Shown: in pieces, positions 1-8,193 of the stretch
How positions within the stretch are numbered: the first letter of the stretch is position 1
Layout: every line of letters starts with the position of its first letter
Source: Streptomyces sp. 2114.4
Lineage (GTDB): Bacteria > Actinomycetota > Actinomycetes > Streptomycetales > Streptomycetaceae
NCBI RefSeq assembly: GCF_900187385.1
Contig: NZ_FYEY01000001.1
Span: 124,001 to 188,000, forward strand
Direction of reading: 5' to 3'
Length of the DNA stretch: 64,000 nucleotides
Notes under the pieces: model-generated
Databases searched by the model: none
What the model was told of the DNA's origin: nothing
Seen by the model: only the letters and a program-made list of their open reading frames with translations
Translations under genes and position numbers: made by a program

Positions 1-129
1 ATCCCAGTTCGCCCAGAGGTACATGGCGCCGTACAGCAGCGGCACCAGGCAGAGCAGGACAGGAACCAGTCGGCGCATCGGGCCGCGGAAGCGCCGTAGT
101 TCCAGGAGCGCCAGCTTGACGGCTTTCAT
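1..129 (-). CDS. YhgE/Pip-type ABC exporter membrane protein, N-terminal part
   Basis: The reverse strand encodes 43 residues from an ATG at 129 and runs off the window edge. The start has a basic stretch (RRFRGPMRRL) followed by a hydrophobic helix ending in PLLYGAMYLWANWD, which is the typical N-terminus of YhgE/Pip membrane proteins. These are multi-helix proteins of the ABC-2 exporter type. The start codon overlaps the stop of the ATP-binding gene by four bases (ATGA), so the two are translationally coupled. Only the first membrane helix is visible; the rest lies outside the window. Confidence 0.75.
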   Translation of the reverse strand, partial: MKAVKLALLELRRFRGPMRRLVPVLLCLVPLLYGAMYLWANWD

Positions 130-818
130 ATGTCGGCGTCCTCTCGGACAGCGGCCGTCTCGGCCGGGAGGCGGTCCCGACTGCGCCGCGGCAGTAACAG
201 CGTGGTCAGGCCGGGAGTGTGCGGGGGCGGGCGAAGGCAGCCGGCCAGCACGGTGGGACCGGCGTCCTGGACCCGGTGCAGGGCTGCCCACACGGGTCCG
301 TGCGCGTCGGGTGGCAGGCCGTCGTCGACGTCGTCGACCACGAGGGCGCCGGGCTGTTCGGCGAGGGCCAGGGCGGTCGCCAGCAGCAGCTCATCGGCGG
401 GATCCAGGTCCTCGACCAGGTCTGCCCCTCGTGGGGCGAGGTCCAGGGTCTCGCATGCCCGGCGGATACGGCGCTCCGTCACACCGGGGCTGGTCAGGCA
501 GCGTTCGGCCATCACCTCGCGCACCCGCAGCCGTCCTTCGAGATCGACGGCGGGCGCGGCCCGGGCGACGGCGACCAGCCTGCGTACCCGCCGGCCCTCG
601 GCCGGCAGGACGTGCCCACCGACCCGGACGGCTCCGCCGGAGAGCCGCATCCGCCCGGCGAGCGCAAGCAGCAGAGAGGTACGCCCGGATCCGGCCGGGC
701 CGTGCGCGGCGAGCAGTCCGCCCGCCGGCACCTCCAGGTCCACCCCCTCGAACACCGGCCCCCTCGGCCCCCGCACGCTCGCCCCGCGGGCCACCACCTC
801 AACTCCAGCAGCTGTCAT
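126..818 (-). CDS. ABC transporter ATP-binding protein with degenerate motifs
   Basis: A 230-residue nucleotide-binding subunit directly upstream of, and overlapping, the YhgE/Pip gene. It would power that membrane protein as an exporter. The fold is recognisable from the N-terminus (FEGVDLEVPAGGLLAAHGP) through the P-loop to a Walker B-like stretch (GALVVDDVDDG). The motifs are unusual. The P-loop reads GPAGSGRT, with arginine where lysine binds the phosphates. The ABC signature LSGGQ is replaced by LDPADE. The catalytic glutamate after Walker B is aspartate. Either ATP hydrolysis is weak or the protein works differently. The substrate is unknown. Confidence 0.8.
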   Translation of the reverse strand: MTAAGVEVVARGASVRGPRGPVFEGVDLEVPAGGLLAAHGPAGSGRTSLLLALAGRMRLSGGAVRVGGHVLPAEGRRVRRLVAVARAAPAVDLEGRLRVREVMAERCLTSPGVTERRIRRACETLDLAPRGADLVEDLDPADELLLATALALAEQPGALVVDDVDDGLPPDAHGPVWAALHRVQDAGPTVLAGCLRPPPHTPGLTTLLLPRRSRDRLPAETAAVREDADI

Positions 819-991
819 GCAGCAACGTGTAGCCCAGGGTCGGTCCGGTCAACCCACCTCTGCAGCAGAGGAGTTGTGACGCTCTTCACGTGGTACCGGG
901 GGTTGGCAGGTATCGTCGTGCTCGCTCAATTCTCGCTCAGATCGCTGTGCTCCCCCGCTGCGTTCCGTACGTGGGAAGCACCGCATGCTGG

Positions 992-1031
992 GGGTACCGA
1001 GTACTCCGGGTACCGAGTAGTCCGGGTACCG
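992..1031. repeat. 16-bp tandem repeat, 2.5 copies
   Basis: Copies GGGTACCGAGTACTCC (992-1007) and GGGTACCGAGTAGTCC (1008-1023) differ at one base and are followed by a partial third copy. The array is flanked on both sides by ACCGCATGC-like sequence. It lies in the non-coding gap between the ABC gene and the NAD kinase region (819-1382). Confidence 0.85.
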
Positions 1032-1067
1032 CATGCCCGAAGTGCTGGATGTGACGAACGGAGACCG

Positions 1068-1229
1068 ATGAAGACCCCACTCAGCCGTCTGGCCTCGCGC
1101 GCCGCTTCATTCCTCCTGCACAGACGGCGGCCCCGGTTCGACCACTCCGAAGTCCACCGCGCTGCCCGGCCCCACCGCGACGCAGGACTGATCGACCATT
1201 ACCGCCCCTCTATGCAAGGGCCCATGTGA
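1068..1229 (+). CDS. possible small protein, 53 aa
   Basis: An ATG-initiated reading frame of 53 codons, basic and without a recognisable domain. A weak purine-rich stretch (GGAGACCG) lies immediately upstream. It is the only plausible gene in the 560-bp gap between the ABC ATPase gene and the membrane protein at 1383. It may equally be a chance frame. Confidence 0.25.
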   Translation: MKTPLSRLASRAASFLLHRRRPRFDHSEVHRAARPHRDAGLIDHYRPSMQGPM

Positions 1230-1382
1230 CCACACGCCTCGCAGGAGGCTCCGCATTCCTGGGCACCTGCGGCCCTCTCCTCAGCGCCCTGGGGCCGGCC
1301 GACGCGGCGCTGTGGGCGAGTAGGACCTCTTCATGATATTTCGGTAGCGACTGAGCGGTACCGGCGATGCAGAGGTGCACAG

Positions 1383-1895
1383 GTGAGAGCGGTTCGGAGG
1401 TCCGGGGGCGGCGGAATTCTGAGAATCCGACCGACACCGCGGTGGGTCGTTCCCCTGTTCACGGCGCTTGGGGTAGCGCTGGTCCCCTGGACGCTGTATC
1501 TGGCGTTCACGTTGCCCCGGCGAGCCACCTTGTCTTCGTACGACGCACCGTGGGTGGGATTCGACATCGGCCTGGCCGCCGTCATTCTGCTGACGGCGGT
1601 GCTCGCCCACCGACGGCACCGCCAGGTGAACCTTGCGGCCGTAGCGGTGACCACCATGCTCGTGGTCGATGCCTGGTTCGACGTGATGACCACGCCCCGG
1701 GAGGAGGCGGGCGGCATTCTCGTCGCATTGGCCACCGCCTGCCTCATCGAACTTCCTCTCGCGGTCCTGTCGTTGTGGATCGCGTTGACCGCCGGCGACC
1801 TGACCGGCACCGCACAGCCGCACCTGCGCCCGCCCGGCCCGGAAGACCGTGCCCACCGGGATCCCCCCTCGGATTCGCCGGATCGGACGGATTGA
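1383..1895 (+). CDS. four-helix membrane protein of unknown function
   Basis: A 170-residue protein starting at GTG 1383, with a basic N-terminus and four hydrophobic segments at about residues 20-46, 54-78, 83-103 and 110-136, followed by a hydrophilic proline- and aspartate-rich tail. No catalytic motif or known domain is visible. It runs in the same direction as the NAD kinase gene 116 bases downstream, but the gap suggests a separate transcript. Function unknown. Confidence 0.65.
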   Translation: MRAVRRSGGGGILRIRPTPRWVVPLFTALGVALVPWTLYLAFTLPRRATLSSYDAPWVGFDIGLAAVILLTAVLAHRRHRQVNLAAVAVTTMLVVDAWFDVMTTPREEAGGILVALATACLIELPLAVLSLWIALTAGDLTGTAQPHLRPPGPEDRAHRDPPSDSPDRTD

Positions 1896-2011
1896 AGCCA
1901 ACGGTGTCAGGCCGGTCGCTGTCTGCCGGTTCGCCCGGACGCCTGCAGCCATCCGAGGCGGGTGTGCTCTCGCCGGTGTACGCACGGGCATGCAGAGGGA
2001 GAAAACACTGC

Positions 2012-3076
2012 GTGAGCGTGCAACAGGTGGGCATCGTCGTCCACGAAGGGCGTCCCGCCGCCGTGGCGGCCGCCGACGTCGTACGGCAGTGGTGCGTGCG
2101 CCAGGGCGTCGGCTGCGTCGCCATCGACGTGTGGAGTCCGGACGAGCAACGGCTCGACGCGCGGGAGGAGGTCGACGCCGCCGGTGACCCCGACCTGATC
2201 GTCACGCTCGGAGGAGACGGCACCTTCCTGCGTGGAGCGCGCCTGGCCGCACAGAACGACGCTCTGGTCCTCGGCGTCGACCTGGGCACTCTCGGCTTCC
2301 TGACCGAGGTCCCCGCCGAAGACGTCGCATGCGCGCTGGACACCATCCACCGTGGTCAGGTGGGTGTCGAGACCCGTCTGATGCTGACGATGCGGGCGTC
2401 CCGGCCCCTGGGACTCCCCGAGGGGATGGAAGCCCTCCTGCGCTACGGCCGGGGGCCCGCGCTGCCTCCGCCGCTGGTACGCACCGACTGTGCCGTCGCC
2501 CTCGACTGGGGTGTCGCGCTCAACCTGACGGCCCTCAATGACATCGTCCTGGAAAAGCTCGCCCGCGACCGGCAGGTTTCCCTCGGTGTGTACCTTTCGG
2601 GCCGGCTGCTCGCCTCATACTCCGCCGATGCCGTCCTGGTCGCCACACCCACCGGATCCACCGCCTACAGCTTCGCCGCCGGCGGCCCTGTCATCTCCCC
2701 CGCAGCCGATGCCATCGTCTTCACCCCTGTCGCTCCGCACATGACCTTCAACCGCTCGGTGGTCGCCGCCCCCGACGAGGCCGTGGCCCTGCGGGTCCTG
2801 GAACACTCGGGCCGCGCTGCGGTGAGCGTCGACGGCCAGTTGCGCGGCGTCCTCGATCCGGGGGACTGGATCGGCGTCTACGCGGCTCCGCAGCGTCTGC
2901 GCGTCGTGCGACTGGGGCCGACCGACTTCTACGGCCGCCTGCGGGAGCGCATGCGTCTGACCGATGCCCCCGCCGCAGAAGACGCCGGCGTCACCCCCTT
3001 GTGGCCCCACACCAGCCCGCCCCCCGCGGATCTCGCGCATCTCCGCCTGCCGCCCCTCCCCCTGGACGTCAACTGA
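2012..3076 (+). CDS. nadK: NAD kinase
   Basis: A 354-residue ATP-NAD kinase, which phosphorylates NAD to NADP in the cytoplasm. The diagnostic GGDG motif sits at residues 67-70 (VTLGGDGTFLRGAR), with the NAD-binding NDIVLEK-like stretch and TPTGSTAY further on. The start is GTG 2012, preceded by a GAGGGAG ribosome-binding site; the frame stays open much further upstream but without protein-like sequence. Streptomyces usually carry more than one NAD kinase gene, and this one is not next to the recN/rRNA-methylase genes that accompany the housekeeping copy, so it is probably an accessory paralogue. The region around residues 125-145 looks like an insert, and there is a proline-rich C-terminal tail. 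Confidence 0.93.
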   Translation: MSVQQVGIVVHEGRPAAVAAADVVRQWCVRQGVGCVAIDVWSPDEQRLDAREEVDAAGDPDLIVTLGGDGTFLRGARLAAQNDALVLGVDLGTLGFLTEVPAEDVACALDTIHRGQVGVETRLMLTMRASRPLGLPEGMEALLRYGRGPALPPPLVRTDCAVALDWGVALNLTALNDIVLEKLARDRQVSLGVYLSGRLLASYSADAVLVATPTGSTAYSFAAGGPVISPAADAIVFTPVAPHMTFNRSVVAAPDEAVALRVLEHSGRAAVSVDGQLRGVLDPGDWIGVYAAPQRLRVVRLGPTDFYGRLRERMRLTDAPAAEDAGVTPLWPHTSPPPADLAHLRLPPLPLDVN

Positions 3077-3123
3077 TCCGAGCCCGGGTCCTGCGCGGGT
3101 GAGGTGTCCGTCGCGGCTCAAGT

Positions 3124-3225
3124 TCAGCCAGGTACGGGGGGCTTGCCGAAGTACCCCTTCTTCACCTCGACGAGTCCTCGTTTGCCCAGCGTGCTGATCT
3201 GTTGGGACAGCGCCGAATCCGACAG
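3124..3225 (-). pseudogene. remnant of a winged-helix (HTH_34/MarR-like) regulator
   Basis: About 33 residues on the reverse strand match the recognition helix and wing of small winged-helix regulators (LSDSALSQQISTLGKRGLVE, then VKKGYFGKPP). The expected continuation GKRPRTW is replaced by GKPPVPG and a stop, and nothing upstream encodes the first half of the domain. This is a decayed fragment in the 427-bp gap between the NAD kinase and DUF4328 genes. The rest of that gap shows nothing recognisable. Confidence 0.55.
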
Positions 3226-3503
3226 GGCCAGTGGAGGGGCGGGTCCGCCGCGCGAGTGGCCCTCACGCGTGACCGGGCAAGGCCGCCGCGGACCCACGCA
3301 CGCCACTTCTCTGATGCCCCTGGGCACCGAGGGGCTCGTGCGGCGATGGAAGCAAAGAGAGCAGGGCAGTACGGTCTGTCCCTTTTCAGTGGACAGGGAG
3401 TGTGTGGAACGCGTAAGTTCCGCCTGCCGCTTGGGCCGTTTCGGGGAGAGACGTCCGACTGCGTGCGCAAACACACTGATCTCGTACCCGTGGGGGGTTT
3501 CGC

Positions 3504-4208
3504 ATGTCTCACCTGCCCGTCGCACCACTGCCACCGCCATCCGGCTGGCCCGCTCCACCCGGTTCGCAGGCCGTTCTCCGCTCGCCTGTCGGGCTCTCGA
3601 AGGCCGTAATGATCCTGCTTGGCCTCGTCATCGCCGCGGACCTGTTCGCACTGTGGCAGGGCAACCATTCGTACCAGCTGGTCGGCAGACTCATCGGCAA
3701 CATCGGCTCGGTGACCTCGCAGGAGATCGACCAGGCGGACGCGCTGTACGGGGCGTCCGGGAAGGTGCAGCTCGCGACCACCCTCGCGACCGCCGTGGTC
3801 TTTGTCGTCTGGTTCCACCGAACCCGCGTCAACGCCGAGGTCTTTGCCCCCGAGTACCACGCGAGGAAGCGCGGCTGGGCGATATGGGGCTGGATCGTGC
3901 CGGTGGTCAGCCTGTGGTTTCCCCGGCAGATAGCCACCGACATCTGGAACGCCAGTGCCGACGACACATCCCGGTCCAGGGCGCTGCTCAACTGGTGGTG
4001 GGGACTGTGGATCGTGAACCTGATCTTCGGGCGCGTGGCCGGCCGGCGGTATTCGGGGGCCGGGGGCGCGGAAGAGATCAAGGGGGCGATCGCCGGGCTC
4101 ATGGCGAGCGACGTCTTCAACATCCTGGCCGCCGTCCTTGCCATCTTCTTCGTACGCCGCCTCACCCGCATGCAGCATGAGAAGGCGCTGCGAGGGCCTG
4201 CGCTCTGA
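3504..4208 (+). CDS. DUF4328 domain membrane protein
   Basis: A 234-residue protein with a proline-rich N-terminal tail (about 30 residues) and four hydrophobic segments, near residues 34-52, 90-108, 129-146 and 198-217. The conserved aromatic stretches NWWWGLWIVNLIFGR and WFHRTRVNAEVF are typical of DUF4328, a family common in actinomycetes with no assigned function. ATG 3504 is preceded by a G-rich stretch (TGGGGGGTTTCGC). The gene is convergent with the phosphatase gene downstream. Confidence 0.82.
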   Translation: MSHLPVAPLPPPSGWPAPPGSQAVLRSPVGLSKAVMILLGLVIAADLFALWQGNHSYQLVGRLIGNIGSVTSQEIDQADALYGASGKVQLATTLATAVVFVVWFHRTRVNAEVFAPEYHARKRGWAIWGWIVPVVSLWFPRQIATDIWNASADDTSRSRALLNWWWGLWIVNLIFGRVAGRRYSGAGGAEEIKGAIAGLMASDVFNILAAVLAIFFVRRLTRMQHEKALRGPAL

Positions 4209-4458
4209 CAGCAGCGGGCCTTCGGGGGCCTTCAGGGCCCTACGAAGCCGACTTCGGCGGGGAGGGCGGGGCCCAGACTCCGGCCGAGGCCAGGCTCGGC
4301 CCCGAACGGGGTCAGCCAGGCTCCGGCCGGCTTCAGGCCCGGCTCCAACCGGGGTCAGGCCCGGCCGCTGCCGTCACAGAGGCGCGGAGCCCCAGCAACC
4401 GACAGTCACAGGACCGGTCCGTGCACAGAGGCCGGGCGCGGGCCCAGGGGCCGGGCGC

Positions 4459-4494
4459 GGTCACAGAGGCCTGGCGGGTCACAGAGGCCTGGCG
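4459..4494. repeat. 18-bp perfect tandem duplication across a stop codon
   Basis: GGTCACAGAGGCCTGGCG occurs at 4459-4476 and 4477-4494. The stop codon of the phosphatase gene (complement of TCA, 4479-4481) lies in the second copy. Related CACAGAGGC units occur further out near 4376 and 4422, so the 3' flank was built by repeated duplication. The gap 4209-4478 otherwise holds GC-rich degenerate repeats. Confidence 0.85.
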
Positions 4495-5612
4495 AGGAGA
4501 TCCTGTTCCTGCACCGGCCGGTGCAGTGCGAGGAGGGCCTGGTCGTCCTGGGGTGCGCCGCCGCTGTGGCGGCTGACGTCACGGGCCAGGAAGTCGAGGA
4601 CCGTCGAGGGTTCCGGGAAATGGCCGGTCTGGCGCCGATAGGACTGCATCATGTGGGGGACGCGCTCGGCGGGGTCATAGAAGGCCCCGGCCGGGTCGCG
4701 GGCCTCGGTGACCCCGTCGGTGAAGCACAACAGCATCGCCCCAGGTGGGAAGGGGTGCGTCTCCACGGGTGAAGTCCATTCCCCCAGGGCGGAGATGCCC
4801 AGGGGTGGTGCTTCCTCTTTCGGTTCCAGTAGGCGCGCCCGGCCGTCCGCATGCAGCAGCAGAGGAGCGGGGTGGCCGCGGTTGACGATGTGGACCTGGG
4901 CCAGATCGGTGGCGAACTGAACGATCAGGGCGGTGGTGAACCCCTCTGTCGCATCCAGGCCCTCCCGGCGCTGGCTTTCGCGCAACAGGGCCTCCTCCAT
5001 GCAGTCCACCAGGGCGGGCAGGTCGGGCTCGTGGTCGGCGGCGTAGCGAAAGACACCGATGTCGACACTGACCGCCGTGACGGCGGACAGGCCCTTGCCC
5101 CTCACATCGCCGACCATGGCGCGCACCCCGTACGGCGTCTCCTGCATCACGTAGAGATCGCCGCCGATCAGTGCCATGTCTTCGGCCGGTACATAGCGGG
5201 CGGCGATCCGCAGGTTCCCCAGCCTGCTCGGGGGGCTGGGCAGCACGGCTCGCTGGGCGACCTCCGCTGCGTAGCGTGCCCGGCTCGCGCTCACATGCTG
5301 GGTGCGCAGCGACCTGTTCAGGCCGACCGCCAGCACGGTGACAGCCGCCAGGGTGATCTGGACAGCCGCGTCGCCCTGCCAGTCGTAGCTTCCCCCGGCG
5401 AACGCCAGCCCTCCTTGCACGATCATCGCCGTCACGCCGATGCCGACGATGCCCGCCGGGCTGAGCAGCGAAACCGCTGTCACCGGGGCCACGGCCAGCA
5501 GGGCAGCGGACGACACCGAAGGAGGCGTCAGCAAATTCACCAACGCCGCGAGAGCGATCACCGCGGCGGGAACCAAACGGCGTACCTGTGACCACACCGG
5601 CAACACCCTCAT
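4479..5612 (-). CDS. membrane-anchored SpoIIE-type (PP2C) serine/threonine phosphatase
   Basis: A 377-residue protein with three or four N-terminal membrane helices (about residues 12-105), a short linker, and a SpoIIE/RsbU-type PP2C phosphatase domain (about 135-370). Metal-binding signatures are visible: GGDLYVM, MVGDVRGKGLSA, CFTDGVTEARD and QDDQALLAL. Such phosphatases dephosphorylate anti-sigma-factor antagonists. A STAS protein encoded at 10489 is one candidate partner, but no linkage proves this. The start is ATG 5612, which lies at the edge of an 11-bp tandem repeat. The gene is convergent with the DUF4328 gene. Confidence 0.9.
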   Translation of the reverse strand: MRVLPVWSQVRRLVPAAVIALAALVNLLTPPSVSSAALLAVAPVTAVSLLSPAGIVGIGVTAMIVQGGLAFAGGSYDWQGDAAVQITLAAVTVLAVGLNRSLRTQHVSASRARYAAEVAQRAVLPSPPSRLGNLRIAARYVPAEDMALIGGDLYVMQETPYGVRAMVGDVRGKGLSAVTAVSVDIGVFRYAADHEPDLPALVDCMEEALLRESQRREGLDATEGFTTALIVQFATDLAQVHIVNRGHPAPLLLHADGRARLLEPKEEAPPLGISALGEWTSPVETHPFPPGAMLLCFTDGVTEARDPAGAFYDPAERVPHMMQSYRRQTGHFPEPSTVLDFLARDVSRHSGGAPQDDQALLALHRPVQEQDLLARPL

Positions 5613-5632
5613 CAGGTCATTATCAGGTCATT
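5611..5632. repeat. 11-bp perfect tandem repeat at the phosphatase start codon
   Basis: ATCAGGTCATT is repeated exactly at 5611-5621 and 5622-5632. Its first two bases belong to the complement of the ATG start codon, so the duplication has remodelled the leader of the phosphatase mRNA, where no good ribosome-binding site is seen. Confidence 0.85.
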
Positions 5633-5761
5633 CTGCCCTCCCGGCGGCCTCGTGACAGCGGAGCCGTCCGCAGTGACACCGCACTGCGACCGAACGGCCT
5701 AAGGGCCCGGGCGCCGCGACGGGCCGATACGGCGGCCGGACGGCCACCGGACGGCCCCCAC

Positions 5762-5815
5762 GATGTCGCAGTACGGCACGGCATCGCAGTACGACACGAT
5801 GTCGCGGTACGGCAC
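5762..5815. repeat. 18-bp tandem repeat, three copies
   Basis: Three consecutive 18-mers begin at 5762, 5780 and 5798. The first is GATGTCGCAGTACGGCAC and the other two differ at a few positions. The array lies in the gap between the divergent phosphatase and methyltransferase genes (5613-5914). Confidence 0.85.
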
Positions 5816-5914
5816 GGTGGGCGACCTTGCCGTCACGGCCATGCACCGGACGATCTTCGAGCACCGGCGAAAACAGATGGCTGTCCGGGGCCGGCGCCGC
5901 ATACGTTCGGCAGC

Positions 5915-6676
5915 ATGGCTGACACGTGCTCCAAGGATCCACGGCTCGCCGCGCTCTACGACCCGCTCGACCCTGATCGCAGTGATCTCGACGCCTACGT
6001 CCGGATGGCGGAGGAGTTCGGGGCACAGCGCGTGCTGGACATCGGCTGCGGGACGGGAGTGTTCGCCCTCCTCCTGGCCGATCGCGGGATCGAGGTGGTC
6101 GGCATCGATCCCGACCGGGCGTCCCTCGATGTCGCCCGGGCCAAACCGGGCGGTACGCGCGTGCGCTGGATCTGCGGTGATGCCACGGCCCTCGGTCATG
6201 TGACAGACCTTGGTGATGCCACAGCCTTCCCGGAGCCGCAGGTCGACCTTGTGACGATGACGGCGAACGTGGCCCAGGAAATCGCCGATCCGTCGTTGTG
6301 GCGGCAGACGCTGCGGGGGGCCTACGAAGCGCTGCGGCCCGGCGGACGTCTGGTGTTCGAGACCAGGGACCCGGCGAGACGCGCCTGGGAGGAATGGCAC
6401 CGCGAAGGCTCCTACCGCGTGGCGCAGGTTCCCGGCGTCGGCGTCGTCGAGAGCTGGGTCCAGCTGATCGAGGTGAACCGGCCGCTGGTGACATTCCGCG
6501 GGACCTGCGTGTTCACTGCGGACGGGCAGGTGCTGACCGCGGATTCGACGTTGCGCTTCCGTGAGCGGCAGGAGGTCGAGAGGGACCTGGTCGCGCACGG
6601 CTTTGCGGTGGAAGACGTTCGCGATGCCCCTGACCGGCCGGGCCGGGAGTTTGTCTTCGTCGCGCAACGTCCATGA
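5915..6676 (+). CDS. class I SAM-dependent methyltransferase
   Basis: A 253-residue Rossmann-fold methyltransferase. The SAM-binding motif I reads VLDIGCGTGVFALLLA (about residues 40-55), followed by the acidic ribose-binding residue in GIDPD and a later motif LRPGGRLVFETRD. The C-terminal part (RLRFRERQEVERDL-like) resembles small-molecule methyltransferases. ATG 5915 was chosen because homology-like sequence starts there; the frame is open further upstream without protein character. The substrate cannot be told from sequence or context. Confidence 0.85.
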   Translation: MADTCSKDPRLAALYDPLDPDRSDLDAYVRMAEEFGAQRVLDIGCGTGVFALLLADRGIEVVGIDPDRASLDVARAKPGGTRVRWICGDATALGHVTDLGDATAFPEPQVDLVTMTANVAQEIADPSLWRQTLRGAYEALRPGGRLVFETRDPARRAWEEWHREGSYRVAQVPGVGVVESWVQLIEVNRPLVTFRGTCVFTADGQVLTADSTLRFRERQEVERDLVAHGFAVEDVRDAPDRPGREFVFVAQRP

Positions 6677-6814
6677 CCTGGAGCGGAGGAAGAGCGAGAG
6701 TCCGCGGTGTAGTAGGCGCTGCGGGCCCGGGTGTGGATATCCGTCATCCCTTCCCCATCCTCGGTCGATGCCTCTCGCACTCGCATGCTGTCGTTCATGA
6801 GCCGTCGAATCTTC

Positions 6815-8014
6815 TCAGCTGGTGTGGGCGGGGGCCGCGTCAGGGAGGCCGCCGGCCGGCCAGAGGGGGTCGGGGAAGGCGGCTGCCCCGGATTCGGTGC
6901 CGGTTTCACTGTGGCTGTCGGTGTCGGTGTCGGGCATGAGGGTGGCGAGCATGTGCTGGGCGGTCCTGGCGTTGGCGATGGCGCGGGGCAGCATGACGCT
7001 TTCGTAGGCGTCGAGCGCCTGGTCGATGGTGGGGTGGCCGACGACGGCTCGGGCGAGGTCGGCGCCGTCGAGCAGCGCGAGGTTGGCGCCGACGCCGGCG
7101 GGCGGCATCAGGTGGGCGGCGTCGCCGAGCAGGGTGATGCCCGGGACGCGCTGCCACCTGTGGGGAACGGGAAGGACGAACATGGGCCGGTTGAGGAAGC
7201 CGCCGTCGTTGTCGCGCAGGATGTCCAGCAGGCTCTCGTCCCAGCCCTGGTACAGGGCGAGGAGGCGGGCGCGGACGGCTTCGGTGTCGTCGAGGTCGAG
7301 GCCGGCGTGCCAGTCCTGGGGACCGCGGAAGGTGGCGTAGGCGCGGACGTGTCCATTGCTGTTGCGCTGCAGCACCAGGCTGCGGCCGCCCGCCTTGGCC
7401 GACATGGTGCCGCCACCGACCAGGTGGGCAATACCGGGGTGACGGTGGTCGACGTCGTCGAAGTGGGCTTCCACCATCGTGACACCGGCGTAGCAGGGCT
7501 GGGCATCGGAGAGCGCGGGGCGCACCCGGGACCAGGCCCCGTCGGCGCCGATGACCAGGTCGAAGTCCTCGACGGCACGGTCGTGGTGGTGCAGGCGAGC
7601 GCCGCCGTCGGGTAGCGGCCCGGCGGCCTGTACGGCATGGTTCCAGCGGACCGTACCGGGGGCGAGGGAGTTCAGGAGGAGGGTGCGCAGCCAGCCGCGG
7701 TCGATCTCGGGCCTGCTCAGATCGTCCTCGCCGGCCTGGTCGTGGCGTATCAGGGTCGCGTGACGGTCGTACAGGCGCCACTCCTGGCCGTCGGGCCGGG
7801 ACAGGGCGAGGAACTGGTCGAAGAGTCCGGCTGCCCGCAGGGCGGCCTGGCCGGTGTCTTCGTGGATGTCGAGGGTGCCGCCCTGCGAGCGGGAGTCGGG
7901 GCCGGCCTCACGCTCGAAGACCGTCACCGGCAGGCCGTGCTGCTGCAGTACGCGTGCGCAGACGAGGCCGCCCAGGCCGGCGCCGACGATCGCGATGCGA
8001 GGGGTGGTGGACAT
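6815..8014 (-). CDS. FAD-dependent monooxygenase (TetX-like aromatic hydroxylase family)
   Basis: A 399-residue flavoprotein of the para-hydroxybenzoate hydroxylase fold. The dinucleotide motif is near the N-terminus (IAIVGAGLGGLVCARVL), the DG motif in the middle (VIGADGAWSRVR), and the GD motif in TLLGDAAHLMPPAGVGANLAL-like sequence, where the flavin is held. Members of this group include tetracycline-inactivating TetX. ATG 8014 has a GGAG ten bases upstream, better spaced than the alternative GTG at 8023. It is divergent from a TetR gene with a shared palindromic operator, the usual layout of a drug- or substrate-induced enzyme. The substrate is unknown. Confidence 0.88.
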   Translation of the reverse strand: MSTTPRIAIVGAGLGGLVCARVLQQHGLPVTVFEREAGPDSRSQGGTLDIHEDTGQAALRAAGLFDQFLALSRPDGQEWRLYDRHATLIRHDQAGEDDLSRPEIDRGWLRTLLLNSLAPGTVRWNHAVQAAGPLPDGGARLHHHDRAVEDFDLVIGADGAWSRVRPALSDAQPCYAGVTMVEAHFDDVDHRHPGIAHLVGGGTMSAKAGGRSLVLQRNSNGHVRAYATFRGPQDWHAGLDLDDTEAVRARLLALYQGWDESLLDILRDNDGGFLNRPMFVLPVPHRWQRVPGITLLGDAAHLMPPAGVGANLALLDGADLARAVVGHPTIDQALDAYESVMLPRAIANARTAQHMLATLMPDTDTDSHSETGTESGAAAFPDPLWPAGGLPDAAPAHTS

Positions 8015-8144
8015 GAGGGTCACGCTCCGTTCCGAGGATCAAGAGCGGCCCGGGTTCCGGCGGCTGGGTGCCGGCCGGCGTACACCGGGCTCACTTGCCA
8101 ACAGAAACACAGCCGCTCCAAAAGTACAACTGCTCCGACTTTGC

Positions 8145-8168
8145 ATCCGATCGCCTTTGTGATCGGAT
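8145..8168. promoter_or_regulatory. palindromic operator of the TetR regulator
   Basis: ATCCGATC (8145-8152) and GATCGGAT (8161-8168) form a perfect inverted repeat with 8-bp arms and an 8-bp spacer, 25 bases before the TetR start codon and about 130 bases before the monooxygenase start. The size and spacing suit a TetR dimer, so it probably controls both genes. Confidence 0.65.
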
Positions 8169-8193
8169 TCCCTCAAGGGGATAAGGTGGGGGC

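Noticed and set aside
992..1031. Direct repeats considered as possible CRISPR units
   Set aside because: Here and at the other repeat loci the units are contiguous, without spacers of constant length, and no cas gene is present.
4138..4641. A 167-codon Arg/Pro/Gly-rich frame between the DUF4328 and phosphatase genes
   Set aside because: It is encoded by degenerate GC-rich repeats and overlaps both real genes.
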